A stretch of DNA of 51,757 nt. Source: an uncultured Myxococcales bacterium (GTDB lineage: Bacteria > Myxococcota_A > Polyangia > Polyangiales > Polyangiaceae). The stretch covers positions 1 through 51,757 of the forward strand of contig CALFNG010000530.1 of the NCBI GenBank assembly GCA_937902985.1, read 5' to 3'. This document shows positions 1-8,026 of this stretch, in pieces (within the stretch, counting starts at the first letter, position 1; each line of letters starts with the position of its first letter). The notes under the pieces were generated by a model. That model had not been told where the DNA came from, ran no database searches, and saw nothing but the letters and a program-made list of their open reading frames with translations. Made by a program: the position numbers and the translations under genes.

Positions 1-1932
1 GGCGAGGCCCTCGACGCGCTCGCGGCGGGGGAAGAGGTCGACGGTCCGACCCGGAGCGAATTGCTGCTCGAAGCCGCGCAAGCGGCGGCGAGGTCGGGCG
101 AGCCACACAGCGCTCAAGATCGCGCTCTCCGTGCCGCCGACGCAGCGCCGGAGCGCGCCACGCCCCAGCTCCTGGCCCGCGCCCTCGAGTATCGGCTCCG
201 CGGGGCGGGAGCGCCCGACGAAGCGCGCCGGACGATCGAAGAGCTCGGACGCATTCGCGATACGATCGACGGCCCCGACGCGGCGCTCCGCGCGTTCCTG
301 ATGGCCGAGGCCCTCGACGTCGTACAGGGTCGCGGCGCGGGGCTGCGAGAGCTCGAAGCCGCTCGCGCGCAGATCGGCGATCATCCGCTCCTCGGACTGG
401 GGCTGGCGGAGCGTTTCGCGTCGATGGGCGAATCGTCGGCGGCGGTCGACGAGTATCGGCTCGCGCTCCGAGGGTCGCTCCTCGACCTGCGCAAGGCGGG
501 CAGCGTCGCCCTTCACGCGGCCGACGCGGCGCTGCGGGCTGATCGCGAGCAAGACGCGGCTCACTTCATCGACCTCGCGCTGACCGATCCCGACACGCGC
601 ACACAGGCGCAGGCGCTCCGCACGCGAATGCTCGAGCGCTCGGCGCCGGCGGCTCCCGCGGCGTCCGCGCTGATCACGCTCGACGCCGACCATCGACTCT
701 ATGAACTCGAGGCCGCTGTCCGCACGGCCACGACGCCCGTGGGCCGAGCGAGCTCGAGGCTCGCGCTGGCGCGATCACGCATCGAACGAGGCGACACTCC
801 GGGCGCCGAGCCGCTCTTGTGGGAGGCGCTGGCCGACGGGCTCCTCGAGGCCGGCGATGCCCTCGCGCCCATCCTGTCGTCTACGCCCGATCGCGTACGA
901 GACGTGGTGCGCTTGCGTCGCCAGCAGGTGACCCTCGAGCCGGGCGACGTGGGCCGACTCGAGCTCCTGCGGGCTGCGGCCCTCGCCGACGACGACCGCG
1001 TCTACGCTCGCGCGGTCGAGCACGTGCTCCGCGCCTTCGACCCCGGCGCGGGTCCTCTTCCGCCCCCGCCACTCTCGACGCAACCCGAGCAGCCAGGGAT
1101 CTTCGCGCTGCTGACGCGTCCCTCGCGCGACGCGGCCGGCGAGGCTCTTGCGGCGTTGTGGGAAGGGGCGACCCACCTCTTCGCGCGCGACCCGGCGATC
1201 TACGGAATCACCGCCCTCGAGCGCGTCGTCCCTGGACCGACGTCCATCGTGGCCCGACTCTACGAGATGGCGCTCCGGCTCCTCGACATCCCGCGTGTGC
1301 CGCTCTTTCTGACGCGGACGCCGGCGGGCGCACCGTCGGTTCAAGTGGCGTTGCTCACCCACCCGTCGGTCTTGCTCGCGGGCGACGTTCACGAAGAGAA
1401 CTCGGCGCTGCGTTTCGCGCTGGGCTGGGGACTCTCGGCGGCGCTCTCGCACAATGTCCTCCGGCTCGCGGTGTCTCCGGCCGAGGGCCTCGGTCTGGTC
1501 GAGGCCATGCGCGCCGCGTTCGGCCCGCCCGAGATCGGCCGTCGGGTCGAGGCGCACGCGGCTCGCCTCGCGCAGTCTTTCTGGCAGACGGTCCCCGCGA
1601 GGACGCAGCGACGGCTCCAGGAGCTGCTCGGCGGCGGATCGTTCCCCGACCACGCGGACCTCGTCGCGCGAGCTCATGAGAGCGGTCGGCGCGTCGGGAT
1701 GTTCCTCGCCGGAGACTTCGCCTGGGCGGCGCGCCAGCTCCTGGCCGACACGGCCGGCGAGCATGGCGCGCTCTCCCTGGCCACGCTCCGGACCCTGTGC
1801 GAGGAGCTCCCGGACCTCGCTGATCTCTTGCGACTCGCCGTCAGCCCGGAGTATGCGGAGGCGCGCTGGCACGTGGTGGCGCCCGCGTCGCAGCGTGGCA
1901 TGATCCCGTCGGGCCGTTACAGCCTTTACTGA
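1..1932 (+). CDS. TPR-rich protein, 5' end outside window
   Basis: The reading frame is already open at base 1, so the true start lies upstream and only the last 643 codons are present. The first half is made of Ala/Leu/Arg-rich helical pairs with the spacing of tetratricopeptide repeats (for example around 420-560, with a D-E-Y-R-L-A-L-type helix). The last roughly 280 residues form a separate domain with alternating hydrophobic helices and no motif I recognise. TPR proteins usually act as protein-binding scaffolds; no enzymatic residues are visible. The stop overlaps the next start (TGATG at 1930-1934), so it is very probably translated together with the two lipoprotein genes that follow. 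No membrane segment is evident in the visible part. The exact function is unknown. Confidence 0.75.
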   Translation, partial: GEALDALAAGEEVDGPTRSELLLEAAQAAARSGEPHSAQDRALRAADAAPERATPQLLARALEYRLRGAGAPDEARRTIEELGRIRDTIDGPDAALRAFLMAEALDVVQGRGAGLRELEAARAQIGDHPLLGLGLAERFASMGESSAAVDEYRLALRGSLLDLRKAGSVALHAADAALRADREQDAAHFIDLALTDPDTRTQAQALRTRMLERSAPAAPAASALITLDADHRLYELEAAVRTATTPVGRASSRLALARSRIERGDTPGAEPLLWEALADGLLEAGDALAPILSSTPDRVRDVVRLRRQQVTLEPGDVGRLELLRAAALADDDRVYARAVEHVLRAFDPGAGPLPPPPLSTQPEQPGIFALLTRPSRDAAGEALAALWEGATHLFARDPAIYGITALERVVPGPTSIVARLYEMALRLLDIPRVPLFLTRTPAGAPSVQVALLTHPSVLLAGDVHEENSALRFALGWGLSAALSHNVLRLAVSPAEGLGLVEAMRAAFGPPEIGRRVEAHAARLAQSFWQTVPARTQRRLQELLGGGSFPDHADLVARAHESGRRVGMFLAGDFAWAARQLLADTAGEHGALSLATLRTLCEELPDLADLLRLAVSPEYAEARWHVVAPASQRGMIPSGRYSLY

Positions 1933-2576
1933 TGCCGCAGACGGTTCGCTCATCGAATCGAGCACTCCGCGCTCTCGTCCTGGCCGCTGCGGTCGGCGCA
2001 GCCGTTCCGGTGGTCGCAGGCGGTGTCGCAGCGTGCATAACGTCGCCGCCACCCGACCTCCCGGAGCTTCCTCTTCGAGGGCCTCGCATCCTCGAAGATG
2101 CGGTTCGACCGGTCACGGACCAGTATCTGACGGGCCTTGTCGTCGGCAGGGAGTTCGTCGTACCGGTCGAGGTCACCGACACCACGCATCCGATCGTCGG
2201 ACGGGTGTTCGTCGACTTCAATCCGGGGCCCACCAACATGCCGCCTACGACGAACTATGTTCGTCAGGTCATAGCGGTCCCGACGCTCGATGGTGGTGTG
2301 ACGAACCTGTCGTTTTTTTTGTCGCCCGCGAACCTCGGCGATCCGACGGCCTGTCACATCATCGAGTTCATCGTCGCCGGGTCCTTTGACGAAATGAGCG
2401 GCTCGTCCCACACGCCCACGCCGGGAGACAACCTGGGGGGCGACAGCGTCTCCTGGTTCTACACGCCGAACGGCCCGAACGGCTGCTTCGCATACGACGC
2501 GAGCGACGGCAGCGCGGTACAGGGGGACGCATCGCAAGACGGCCCGCCGCTTCCCGACGGGACAGGGACCCATTGA
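1932..2576 (+). CDS. Putative lipoprotein, unknown function
   Basis: A 214-residue protein with an N-terminal signal sequence: an Arg-containing start, an Ala/Val hydrophobic stretch, then a lipobox-like V-A-A-C near residues 32-35. The mature part begins with a Pro-rich linker and continues as a beta-strand-like domain ending in an acidic/Gly-rich tail. It is therefore predicted to be exported and lipid-anchored. No known family is recognised. Its ATG overlaps the stop of the upstream TPR gene, and its own stop overlaps the TTG of the next gene, so the three genes form a translationally coupled operon. A joint role at the cell surface is an inference from that coupling. Confidence 0.72.
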   Translation: MPQTVRSSNRALRALVLAAAVGAAVPVVAGGVAACITSPPPDLPELPLRGPRILEDAVRPVTDQYLTGLVVGREFVVPVEVTDTTHPIVGRVFVDFNPGPTNMPPTTNYVRQVIAVPTLDGGVTNLSFFLSPANLGDPTACHIIEFIVAGSFDEMSGSSHTPTPGDNLGGDSVSWFYTPNGPNGCFAYDASDGSAVQGDASQDGPPLPDGTGTH

Positions 2577-4486
2577 CGCGAGCGATCGCGGCCATTGCGA
2601 CGAGGGCGTCTACGTCGGTGCGTGCTGTCGGCGGCCTCGGGATGGTGCTCGTCGTCGGCATGGCGTGTGACGCCATCTCGCCAGTGGTCACCGCCGGGCC
2701 GCCGATCAACGCGTGTCCGGCCCACCCGTGCGCAGCGTATAAACACCAGCCGGGGAGCGCGCCGTCGTGCAGCGACGATGGCGTATGCGCGGTCGCCGCG
2801 AGCCCCGGCGATACGCTCCTCGTGATTGGCCTTGCGGTCGATTCGCTCTTCGCGCCGGGGCGGACGTACTTGACCACGCTCGACCGCGCGACCGAAGAGA
2901 ACGGGCCGTGCGCGATCTTCAACTGCAGCCCGCCTACCTGCTTGCTTCCCTTGTGGGTGCAGGACACCAATCTCTATGTCGTGAGTCCAAACGCCGCGCT
3001 TTCGGTCCGCTGGGACCTCGGCAACATGGGTTTCACTGCGCTCCCGGCGCAGGCGACATACCGGCCGCTCCTGCCGCTGGGAGGATCGATGGCCGACGCG
3101 ATCGACCTCGGGCTCCCGCTCGATCCGGTGCCGGCGACGAACAGCACCACCTTCTCCGCGTCCGGTCCCGAAGGCGGGCCAGCTCTCCAGTTTCAGGCGT
3201 ACATGCAGCCCGGCTGCTACGAACGCACGCTTCAGCCGTACCCGCCGTTCTCGGAGGCGTTTCCCCCGGAAGTGAAGCCGTGGAGCCGGGCCACGGGAAT
3301 GAATCCGGTGGACCACTTCGATACCACGAGCGAAGAGACCGAACTTCCGATGGGGCGACCGAATCTCACGATCCCCACCTTCCCCACCTTCCAGATTGCG
3401 CGAGCCGAAGGCCTCGACGGGTGGACGGCATATCTCCGGAGCATCGCGACGAAGCGCATCTACTCGAACGTGGCTCCCCTCAGCGGCTCGCTCGTACCCG
3501 AGGTCATCCTCGCGACCAATCACCTCGGCGCCACCGGGGACGCGCTCGACGGGCTCGAACTCGTGATGGCTCCCCCGGCCGGGACGCCGCAGCCGACGGA
3601 GGTGATCGCGCCGGTCTTGCAGGAGCTCCCCTTCCACGAAACGTACCCGTCGATGCCCTTGCCGATCGCGATGAGCGGCCGGATCAGCACGCCCGCGGGG
3701 GTCGCGGTGCCGGCCACGGTCGTCTTCACCGCGATGGATATCTTCGAGCGAACGGGGACGACCTTTCCGCCCAACTTCGAATTCGTCACGCAAGTCCAGA
3801 CGAGTACCGATCGGCGGTCCGGCGCATCCACGTATTCGGTCGTTCTGCCTGCGGGCGACTACGCGATCGCTGTGCGACCGACCGATGATTCCAGCGCGGT
3901 CACGCTCTCGGCACGTGCCGTCGGCGGGCCGGCGGCGGGGGGCGGGAGCGTCGATCTGGCAGTGGGGCAGCTCGTACCGGTCTCCGGTTACGTGTTCGTG
4001 GCCGACGAGCGCTCGCTCGGCGAGGCCATCGTCGAGGCCGTGCCGACGGCGTGCGCCTCGAACGGGACGGTCACCGTGCCCGACGCATCGAACACCCAGT
4101 CTCTCGCGCTCAGGACAGGGTCCGAGTTCTGTATGCCCAGAGCCGCTCAGACCATCACGAGGAACGACGGGTCGTTCATCCTGGCGCTCGATCCGGGCGG
4201 CTATCTCCTGCGCGTCCGGCCCGTCGAGGGGTCTCGTCTACCGTGGACGATGCAACCTCTGGCGATTGACCCCGCTTCGGGCCCCGTGTTCCTGGACCGG
4301 ATCTATGTGCCGGCGCCCGTTCGGGTCCGCATGACCCTCGATGACACGTCTAGAAACGCGATTAGTAACGCGATCGTGCGCATCTTCACCGATCCTTCGC
4401 AGGGGACCCCACCCGTCGAGCTGGGGCGTGCCATCACGGACTACTTGGGGAACTATGAAATCGATCTTGCGCCCCCGACTCCGTAG
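2573..4486 (+). CDS. Large lipoprotein with carboxypeptidase-regulatory-like repeats
   Basis: A 637-residue predicted lipoprotein. The N-terminus has an Arg-containing region, a Gly/Val/Met hydrophobic stretch and a G-M-A-C lipobox near residue 32, followed by several Cys residues. From about residue 360 on, segments of the type S-G-R-I-S-T-P-A-G-V and, near the C-terminus, D-Y-L-G-N-Y-E-I-D-L resemble CarboxypepD_reg/Ig-like beta-sandwich modules. Such modules are common in exported proteins of this group and usually bind surfaces or partners rather than catalyse. The start is taken as TTG at 2573, overlapping the previous stop (TTGA). An ATG at 2642 would leave a very short signal peptide and is less likely. 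The protein is the last member of the lipoprotein operon. Confidence 0.72.
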   Translation: MTRAIAAIATRASTSVRAVGGLGMVLVVGMACDAISPVVTAGPPINACPAHPCAAYKHQPGSAPSCSDDGVCAVAASPGDTLLVIGLAVDSLFAPGRTYLTTLDRATEENGPCAIFNCSPPTCLLPLWVQDTNLYVVSPNAALSVRWDLGNMGFTALPAQATYRPLLPLGGSMADAIDLGLPLDPVPATNSTTFSASGPEGGPALQFQAYMQPGCYERTLQPYPPFSEAFPPEVKPWSRATGMNPVDHFDTTSEETELPMGRPNLTIPTFPTFQIARAEGLDGWTAYLRSIATKRIYSNVAPLSGSLVPEVILATNHLGATGDALDGLELVMAPPAGTPQPTEVIAPVLQELPFHETYPSMPLPIAMSGRISTPAGVAVPATVVFTAMDIFERTGTTFPPNFEFVTQVQTSTDRRSGASTYSVVLPAGDYAIAVRPTDDSSAVTLSARAVGGPAAGGGSVDLAVGQLVPVSGYVFVADERSLGEAIVEAVPTACASNGTVTVPDASNTQSLALRTGSEFCMPRAAQTITRNDGSFILALDPGGYLLRVRPVEGSRLPWTMQPLAIDPASGPVFLDRIYVPAPVRVRMTLDDTSRNAISNAIVRIFTDPSQGTPPVELGRAITDYLGNYEIDLAPPTP

Positions 4487-4493
4487 CGCGCTC

Positions 4494-4510
4494 CGGGTTC
4501 TGGTATGCTC
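4494..4510 (+). promoter_or_regulatory. Extended -10 promoter-like element
   Basis: The 17 bases here differ at only two positions from those at 48382-48398. Both contain TGG followed by a TATGCT/TATGGT hexamer, which fits an extended -10 box (TGn plus TAnnnT). The TerB-like gene start used here lies about 50 bases downstream. The ATG inside this motif at 4505 is therefore better read as part of a promoter than as a start codon. No clear -35 box is visible. Confidence 0.4.
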
Positions 4511-4558
4511 TTGCCGCGAGCGCGCGCCAAGACGCGCGCCCCGCGGACGAGAGATCCC

Positions 4559-5134
4559 ATGCAGAACGAGGCCCGCATCAACCTCCTCGCGCGCGTCGCA
4601 CGTTCCGCGCCGCCCCTCGCAGGGTCGGTCGAGCCGGCCAGCTCGGGCTCCATTCTCTCTCTCGCCGCCGCCTCCTATGGCTCCCGCCCCTCGGGCGACG
4701 CGACGGTGCCGACGGGCTTCGACCCGCTGGCCGTGGCGCTGTTCGAGGCCATCGTCGAGGGAGCCTACGTGGTCGCCAATGCCGACGGGGTCTTCGACGA
4801 CGACGAACGGCGCACCTTCGAGAAGGTCGTGGTCACTGCGTGCGGTGGCACGGTGGCACCGAATCAGATCGCCGCTCTCGTGAACGACCTGAGCGATCAG
4901 CTCGAAGAAGACGGCGTCGACCGCCGCGTCGAGATGATCGGCAAGGCGGTCACGAAGAAGGACCACGCGCGTGAGATCCTCCGCATCGCGGCGCTCCTCG
5001 CATACGTGAGCGAAGACGTGAGCCCGATCGAGCGCGAGGTCCTCGGAAAGCTCGCCCGTCAATTCGGGATCGAGCCCGGCGAGGTCGACACCGCGCTCGC
5101 CGAGGCGCGCGATGCCGTCGCGCATGGGCGGTAG
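4559..5134 (+). CDS. TerB/DjlA-type helical protein
   Basis: A 191-residue protein. Its central part has the hallmark of the TerB family: a helix, the acidic turn A-D-G-V-F-D-D-D-E-R-R, then helices ending in a second conserved segment (V-S-P-I-E-R-E-V-L), both resembling metal-binding acidic loops. TerB-type domains occur in tellurite-resistance and stress or membrane-associated proteins; the exact substrate here is unknown. The first 60 residues are low in predicted structure. ATG 4559 is preferred over ATG 4505 because it has a purine-rich GACGAGAG upstream and because 4505 lies within a promoter-like motif. No membrane segment or signal peptide is seen. The gene is followed by two hairpins and then a convergent gene. 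Confidence 0.72.
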   Translation: MQNEARINLLARVARSAPPLAGSVEPASSGSILSLAAASYGSRPSGDATVPTGFDPLAVALFEAIVEGAYVVANADGVFDDDERRTFEKVVVTACGGTVAPNQIAALVNDLSDQLEEDGVDRRVEMIGKAVTKKDHAREILRIAALLAYVSEDVSPIEREVLGKLARQFGIEPGEVDTALAEARDAVAHGR

Positions 5135-5145
5135 ATAGTCCGATT

Positions 5146-5173
5146 CGAGCCGGCGGCTCGACCTCTCGGTCGA
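5146..5173. terminator. Tandem hairpins between convergent genes
   Basis: Two adjacent stem-loops are visible: CGAGCC/GGCTCG with a 3-base loop (5146-5160) and TCGACC/GGTCGA with a 4-base loop (5158-5173). They share three bases, so only one can form fully at a time. They sit between the ends of two convergent genes, which suggests a bidirectional terminator. No T-run follows, so an intrinsic mechanism is not certain. Confidence 0.4.
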
Positions 5174-5206
5174 CGGAGCAGGAGCCCACGCTCGGGTCCG
5201 CAGCGG

Positions 5207-7750
5207 CTAACTGCTCGGTATCGCGGCGAACGCGTCGCGGTAGAGGGCGGCGTCGTCGCGGCGTTGCGCGGCGTCGGCGCGGAATGCCATTCGTTCGAAG
5301 ACCGCTCGGGCGCGCGCGGCGAGGGCCTCCCGACGCGCGGGAGGCGCGTCTTCGAGACGTCCGACCAGCAGCGCGACGAGCTCGTGACCGCGACCCAGGT
5401 CTTCGAGGAGCGCCGTGAGTTCGTCGGCCAGGGGCTCGTTGGCCGGGTCGTCACGCAGGCGCCGCGTCAACTCGTCGACTCGAGCCCCCTTTTCGACGTC
5501 TTCGTCGGGGACGTCGTCGGCCATCGCCAGGTCCATCGCCAGGTCCATCGCCAGGTCCATCGCCAGGTCCATCGCGTGCAGGCGCGGAGGGCCGAGGACT
5601 TCCGGCGCGGCGGCTTGCTCGCCATCCGCATCGTCCTCATCGGCCCGCTCGCTTTCGAGCCGAGCGAGCTCGGGAGAGGAGCGGTGCGCGAGCCGTGAAC
5701 CGACCTCACGATACGCGCGGCGCGCCTCGACATCGTGGGGGAGGAGGCGCAGTGCGACGGCCAGGTGCCGCTGCGCGGCCAGCGAATCGTCGCGCACGTC
5801 GCGCTCCATCGTCGCCGCCTCGAGGAGCAGGCGAACGATGGCGTGCGCTTCCGGGTCGCCGACCCGAGCGGCGGGGGTCAGCGATGCGGCGGCGTCGCGG
5901 AGCCGGGCGAAGGCGAGGGTCGCGCCTGCGAGATCGCCCAGGCGGGCCCGCCACCGCCCCTCGAGGCCCCGCGCCGTCGCGGCCTCCGGGGCGGTCGCGG
6001 GGATGGCGGAAGCGTGTGCGATCGCCGTGGGCAGGTCGTCGAGTCGCTCGGCGAGGGCCGTCGCAAGCGCGAGGCGGACCGACGACTCCGCACCGCCGCG
6101 CGAGCGGACGATCTCGAGCGCTCGATCGAGTAGCGACACCCCACGCGCTTCGCGCCCCTCGCCGAGAAGGGCCACGCCCAGCCCCGTGAGCGCGCCGGGT
6201 TCGTCGGGCGCATACCGAAGAGCGTGCTCGAAGATCGGACCGGCGTGCGCCGCCGCGCCTCGGGCCTGCCACGCGCGCCCTGCGCGCAGCCATACGGCGT
6301 ACTTTGCGTGCGCACCCCGCGCGAGCGCCTCGAGGTGTTCGACGTCGGCCAGCGCGTCTTCGAGACGTCCGAGCGTCAGCCGGGCATCGACGCGGCGCCA
6401 CCGGGCGGGCACCGAGCGCGGGGCGAGCGCAAGCGCCCTATCGAGCCATCGCGCCGCGTCTTCGGGATCCCGTGACGCTCGGCCGGCCAGCTCGAAGGCC
6501 CGCGCTGCAAGTGAAGGCGCCGGTTCGGCGTCTCCGGCGCGCTCGAAGCTCGCGATGGCCGCGTCCGCGTCGCCCACCTGCGAGAGGAGCTCGCCAGTGA
6601 CGAAGCCGGTGCCAGCTCTCCCCACACCTCGGCCGGTAGGGCGGCCGAGGGCGCTGGAGCTCACCTCGGCCAGCGTGGCGAGCGCGGCTTCGGCGCGCAC
6701 GGGCATGCGAGCGTCGATCTCGACGACACGAGCCGCGATCTCGGCATGACGCGGGGCCCGTTCGAGGGCTTCGGTGTACGCGATGCGGGCCGCGACGAGA
6801 TCACCACGAAGCAAGGTGTCGTCGGCCTCGACGAGCAGCGCGGCGACCTCCCGTGCCCGAAGGGCGTCTTCGGTCGGCGCGGCCGCGTCGGCGTCGCGCG
6901 CCGCGTGGGCGATCCACGTATCGCCGTCGGCGGCGAGCGCCGACCAACGGACGCCTTCGGTCGCGGGAAGGCGAGCGCCCACCGAAGGGAAGAGCGCGAG
7001 CAGCACGAGTCTCGCAGGCCGGCGCAAGGTGAAGATGGCTCCGGCGCGGCTCGCGCTGGTGCCGAGCACGGCGTGGAGGCACGCCATCGCGGTGGCAGTC
7101 GGCGGCTCGGGAAGCCCAGCGCCGCGCGCGTTCGAAACGATGAGCACGAGTCCGTCGCCCTCCGCGAGCGCGTGGACGTCGAACGCCACGATGGCATCGT
7201 CGCGGTCGCGCTCAGCGCCGGGCGGGATCTCGAGCGCTTCGGAGGGCGCGTTCATCGCTGCGCTCACGCAGACCGTCGAGCGGGCCCGTCCCACCTGGAT
7301 CCAGACTTCCGGAGTTCGTGTGCCCACGAGCCCGCGGAGCTGTGGAGCCATCCACCGCTCGAGGGTCCGCGCAGAGACCTCGATGCGGAGCGCGCGAAGC
7401 TCGCCGCGTCGATGCCGGAACCGCGCGACGCCGCCCGAGACATCGACCGGAAAGCGCACTCCCGGCAAGCTCGTCGAGAGCTCGACAACACGAAGGCAGC
7501 CTATTTCTGCGGGTTCGGCGAGCTCGAGTCCGATCCCCGCGCGGCCTATCGCGAGGGCGAGGGCGACCGGCGAGGCGGTCGCCTCCTGCTGCCGTGGCCC
7601 CCGGCCGCCCGGCTCCCGGACGCCGCCCGGGCCGTCCCCCCGGTCGCGATGGCGGCGAGGCCGCGCATCGGGCAGGTCGCGCGCGTCGCGCGCGTCGCGA
7701 CGCGCCCGATGCGGGGGCTGCTCGCCTTCGACGTCCCGTCGGGTTGGCAT
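5207..7750 (-). CDS. Large TPR protein with N-terminal lineage-specific domain
   Basis: An 847-residue protein. Residues 1-60 are Arg/Asp/Pro-rich and disordered. Residues 61-250 form a domain that begins A-L-A-I-G-R-A-G-I-G-L-E-L and contains F-P-V-D-V-S-G-G-V-A-R-F-R-H-R-R. Similar N-terminal domains precede TPRs in other proteins of this group, but I know no function. From about residue 270 to 690 there are repeated TPR-like helix pairs with the A-x-x-x-F/Y-x-x-A-L signature. ATG 7750 is supported by GAAGGAT five bases upstream. Residues 726-744 are a perfect four-fold Met-Asp-Leu-Ala repeat encoded by a 12-bp tandem repeat. A scaffolding role is inferred; no catalytic residues are seen. 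Confidence 0.75.
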   Translation of the reverse strand: MPTRRDVEGEQPPHRARRDARDARDLPDARPRRHRDRGDGPGGVREPGGRGPRQQEATASPVALALAIGRAGIGLELAEPAEIGCLRVVELSTSLPGVRFPVDVSGGVARFRHRRGELRALRIEVSARTLERWMAPQLRGLVGTRTPEVWIQVGRARSTVCVSAAMNAPSEALEIPPGAERDRDDAIVAFDVHALAEGDGLVLIVSNARGAGLPEPPTATAMACLHAVLGTSASRAGAIFTLRRPARLVLLALFPSVGARLPATEGVRWSALAADGDTWIAHAARDADAAAPTEDALRAREVAALLVEADDTLLRGDLVAARIAYTEALERAPRHAEIAARVVEIDARMPVRAEAALATLAEVSSSALGRPTGRGVGRAGTGFVTGELLSQVGDADAAIASFERAGDAEPAPSLAARAFELAGRASRDPEDAARWLDRALALAPRSVPARWRRVDARLTLGRLEDALADVEHLEALARGAHAKYAVWLRAGRAWQARGAAAHAGPIFEHALRYAPDEPGALTGLGVALLGEGREARGVSLLDRALEIVRSRGGAESSVRLALATALAERLDDLPTAIAHASAIPATAPEAATARGLEGRWRARLGDLAGATLAFARLRDAAASLTPAARVGDPEAHAIVRLLLEAATMERDVRDDSLAAQRHLAVALRLLPHDVEARRAYREVGSRLAHRSSPELARLESERADEDDADGEQAAAPEVLGPPRLHAMDLAMDLAMDLAMDLAMADDVPDEDVEKGARVDELTRRLRDDPANEPLADELTALLEDLGRGHELVALLVGRLEDAPPARREALAARARAVFERMAFRADAAQRRDDAALYRDAFAAIPSS
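5521..5575 (-). repeat. 12-bp tandem repeat, 4.6 copies, in coding sequence
   Basis: Four perfect copies of CCATCGCCAGGT (5521-5568) are followed by a partial fifth (5569-5575). In the minus-strand gene the unit reads Met-Asp-Leu-Ala. Because the unit is a multiple of three, copy number can change without a frameshift. Confidence 0.95.
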
Positions 7751-8026
7751 GATCCTTCAGATAGGAGGGTACCGTGCGCCCCCTCCTCCGCGCGACTTTG
7801 CCGCGTTCGGGCCGCGCGTACGGGCACCGGCTCGCACCGGCTCTCAGAGCGCTTTCCCCGCAAAACCCTTCGACGCTCGGCTTGACCCGACCGGACGCGC
7901 ATGTGAAAACCCGGGATGCATCCGGTCGACTGAGCCTCGATCGAACTCGCAGGAACCTCCGCATTTGACTGCTCCCCGGAACGCGCGATCGGAGACCGCG
8001 AGGCCCCAACGAGCGAGAGCTCGTCG

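Noticed and set aside
775-2052. Long open frame antisense to the TPR gene
   Set aside because: It is Arg-rich without domains and antisense to a well-supported gene; long opposite frames are expected at this base composition.
4505-4558. ATG at 4505 as the start of the TerB-like protein
   Set aside because: The ATG lies inside a promoter-like motif shared with 48382; the ATG at 4559 has a better ribosome-binding site.
5521-5575. Possible CRISPR array because of the tight repeat
   Set aside because: The units are 12 bp in direct tandem with no spacers and lie in a coding frame.
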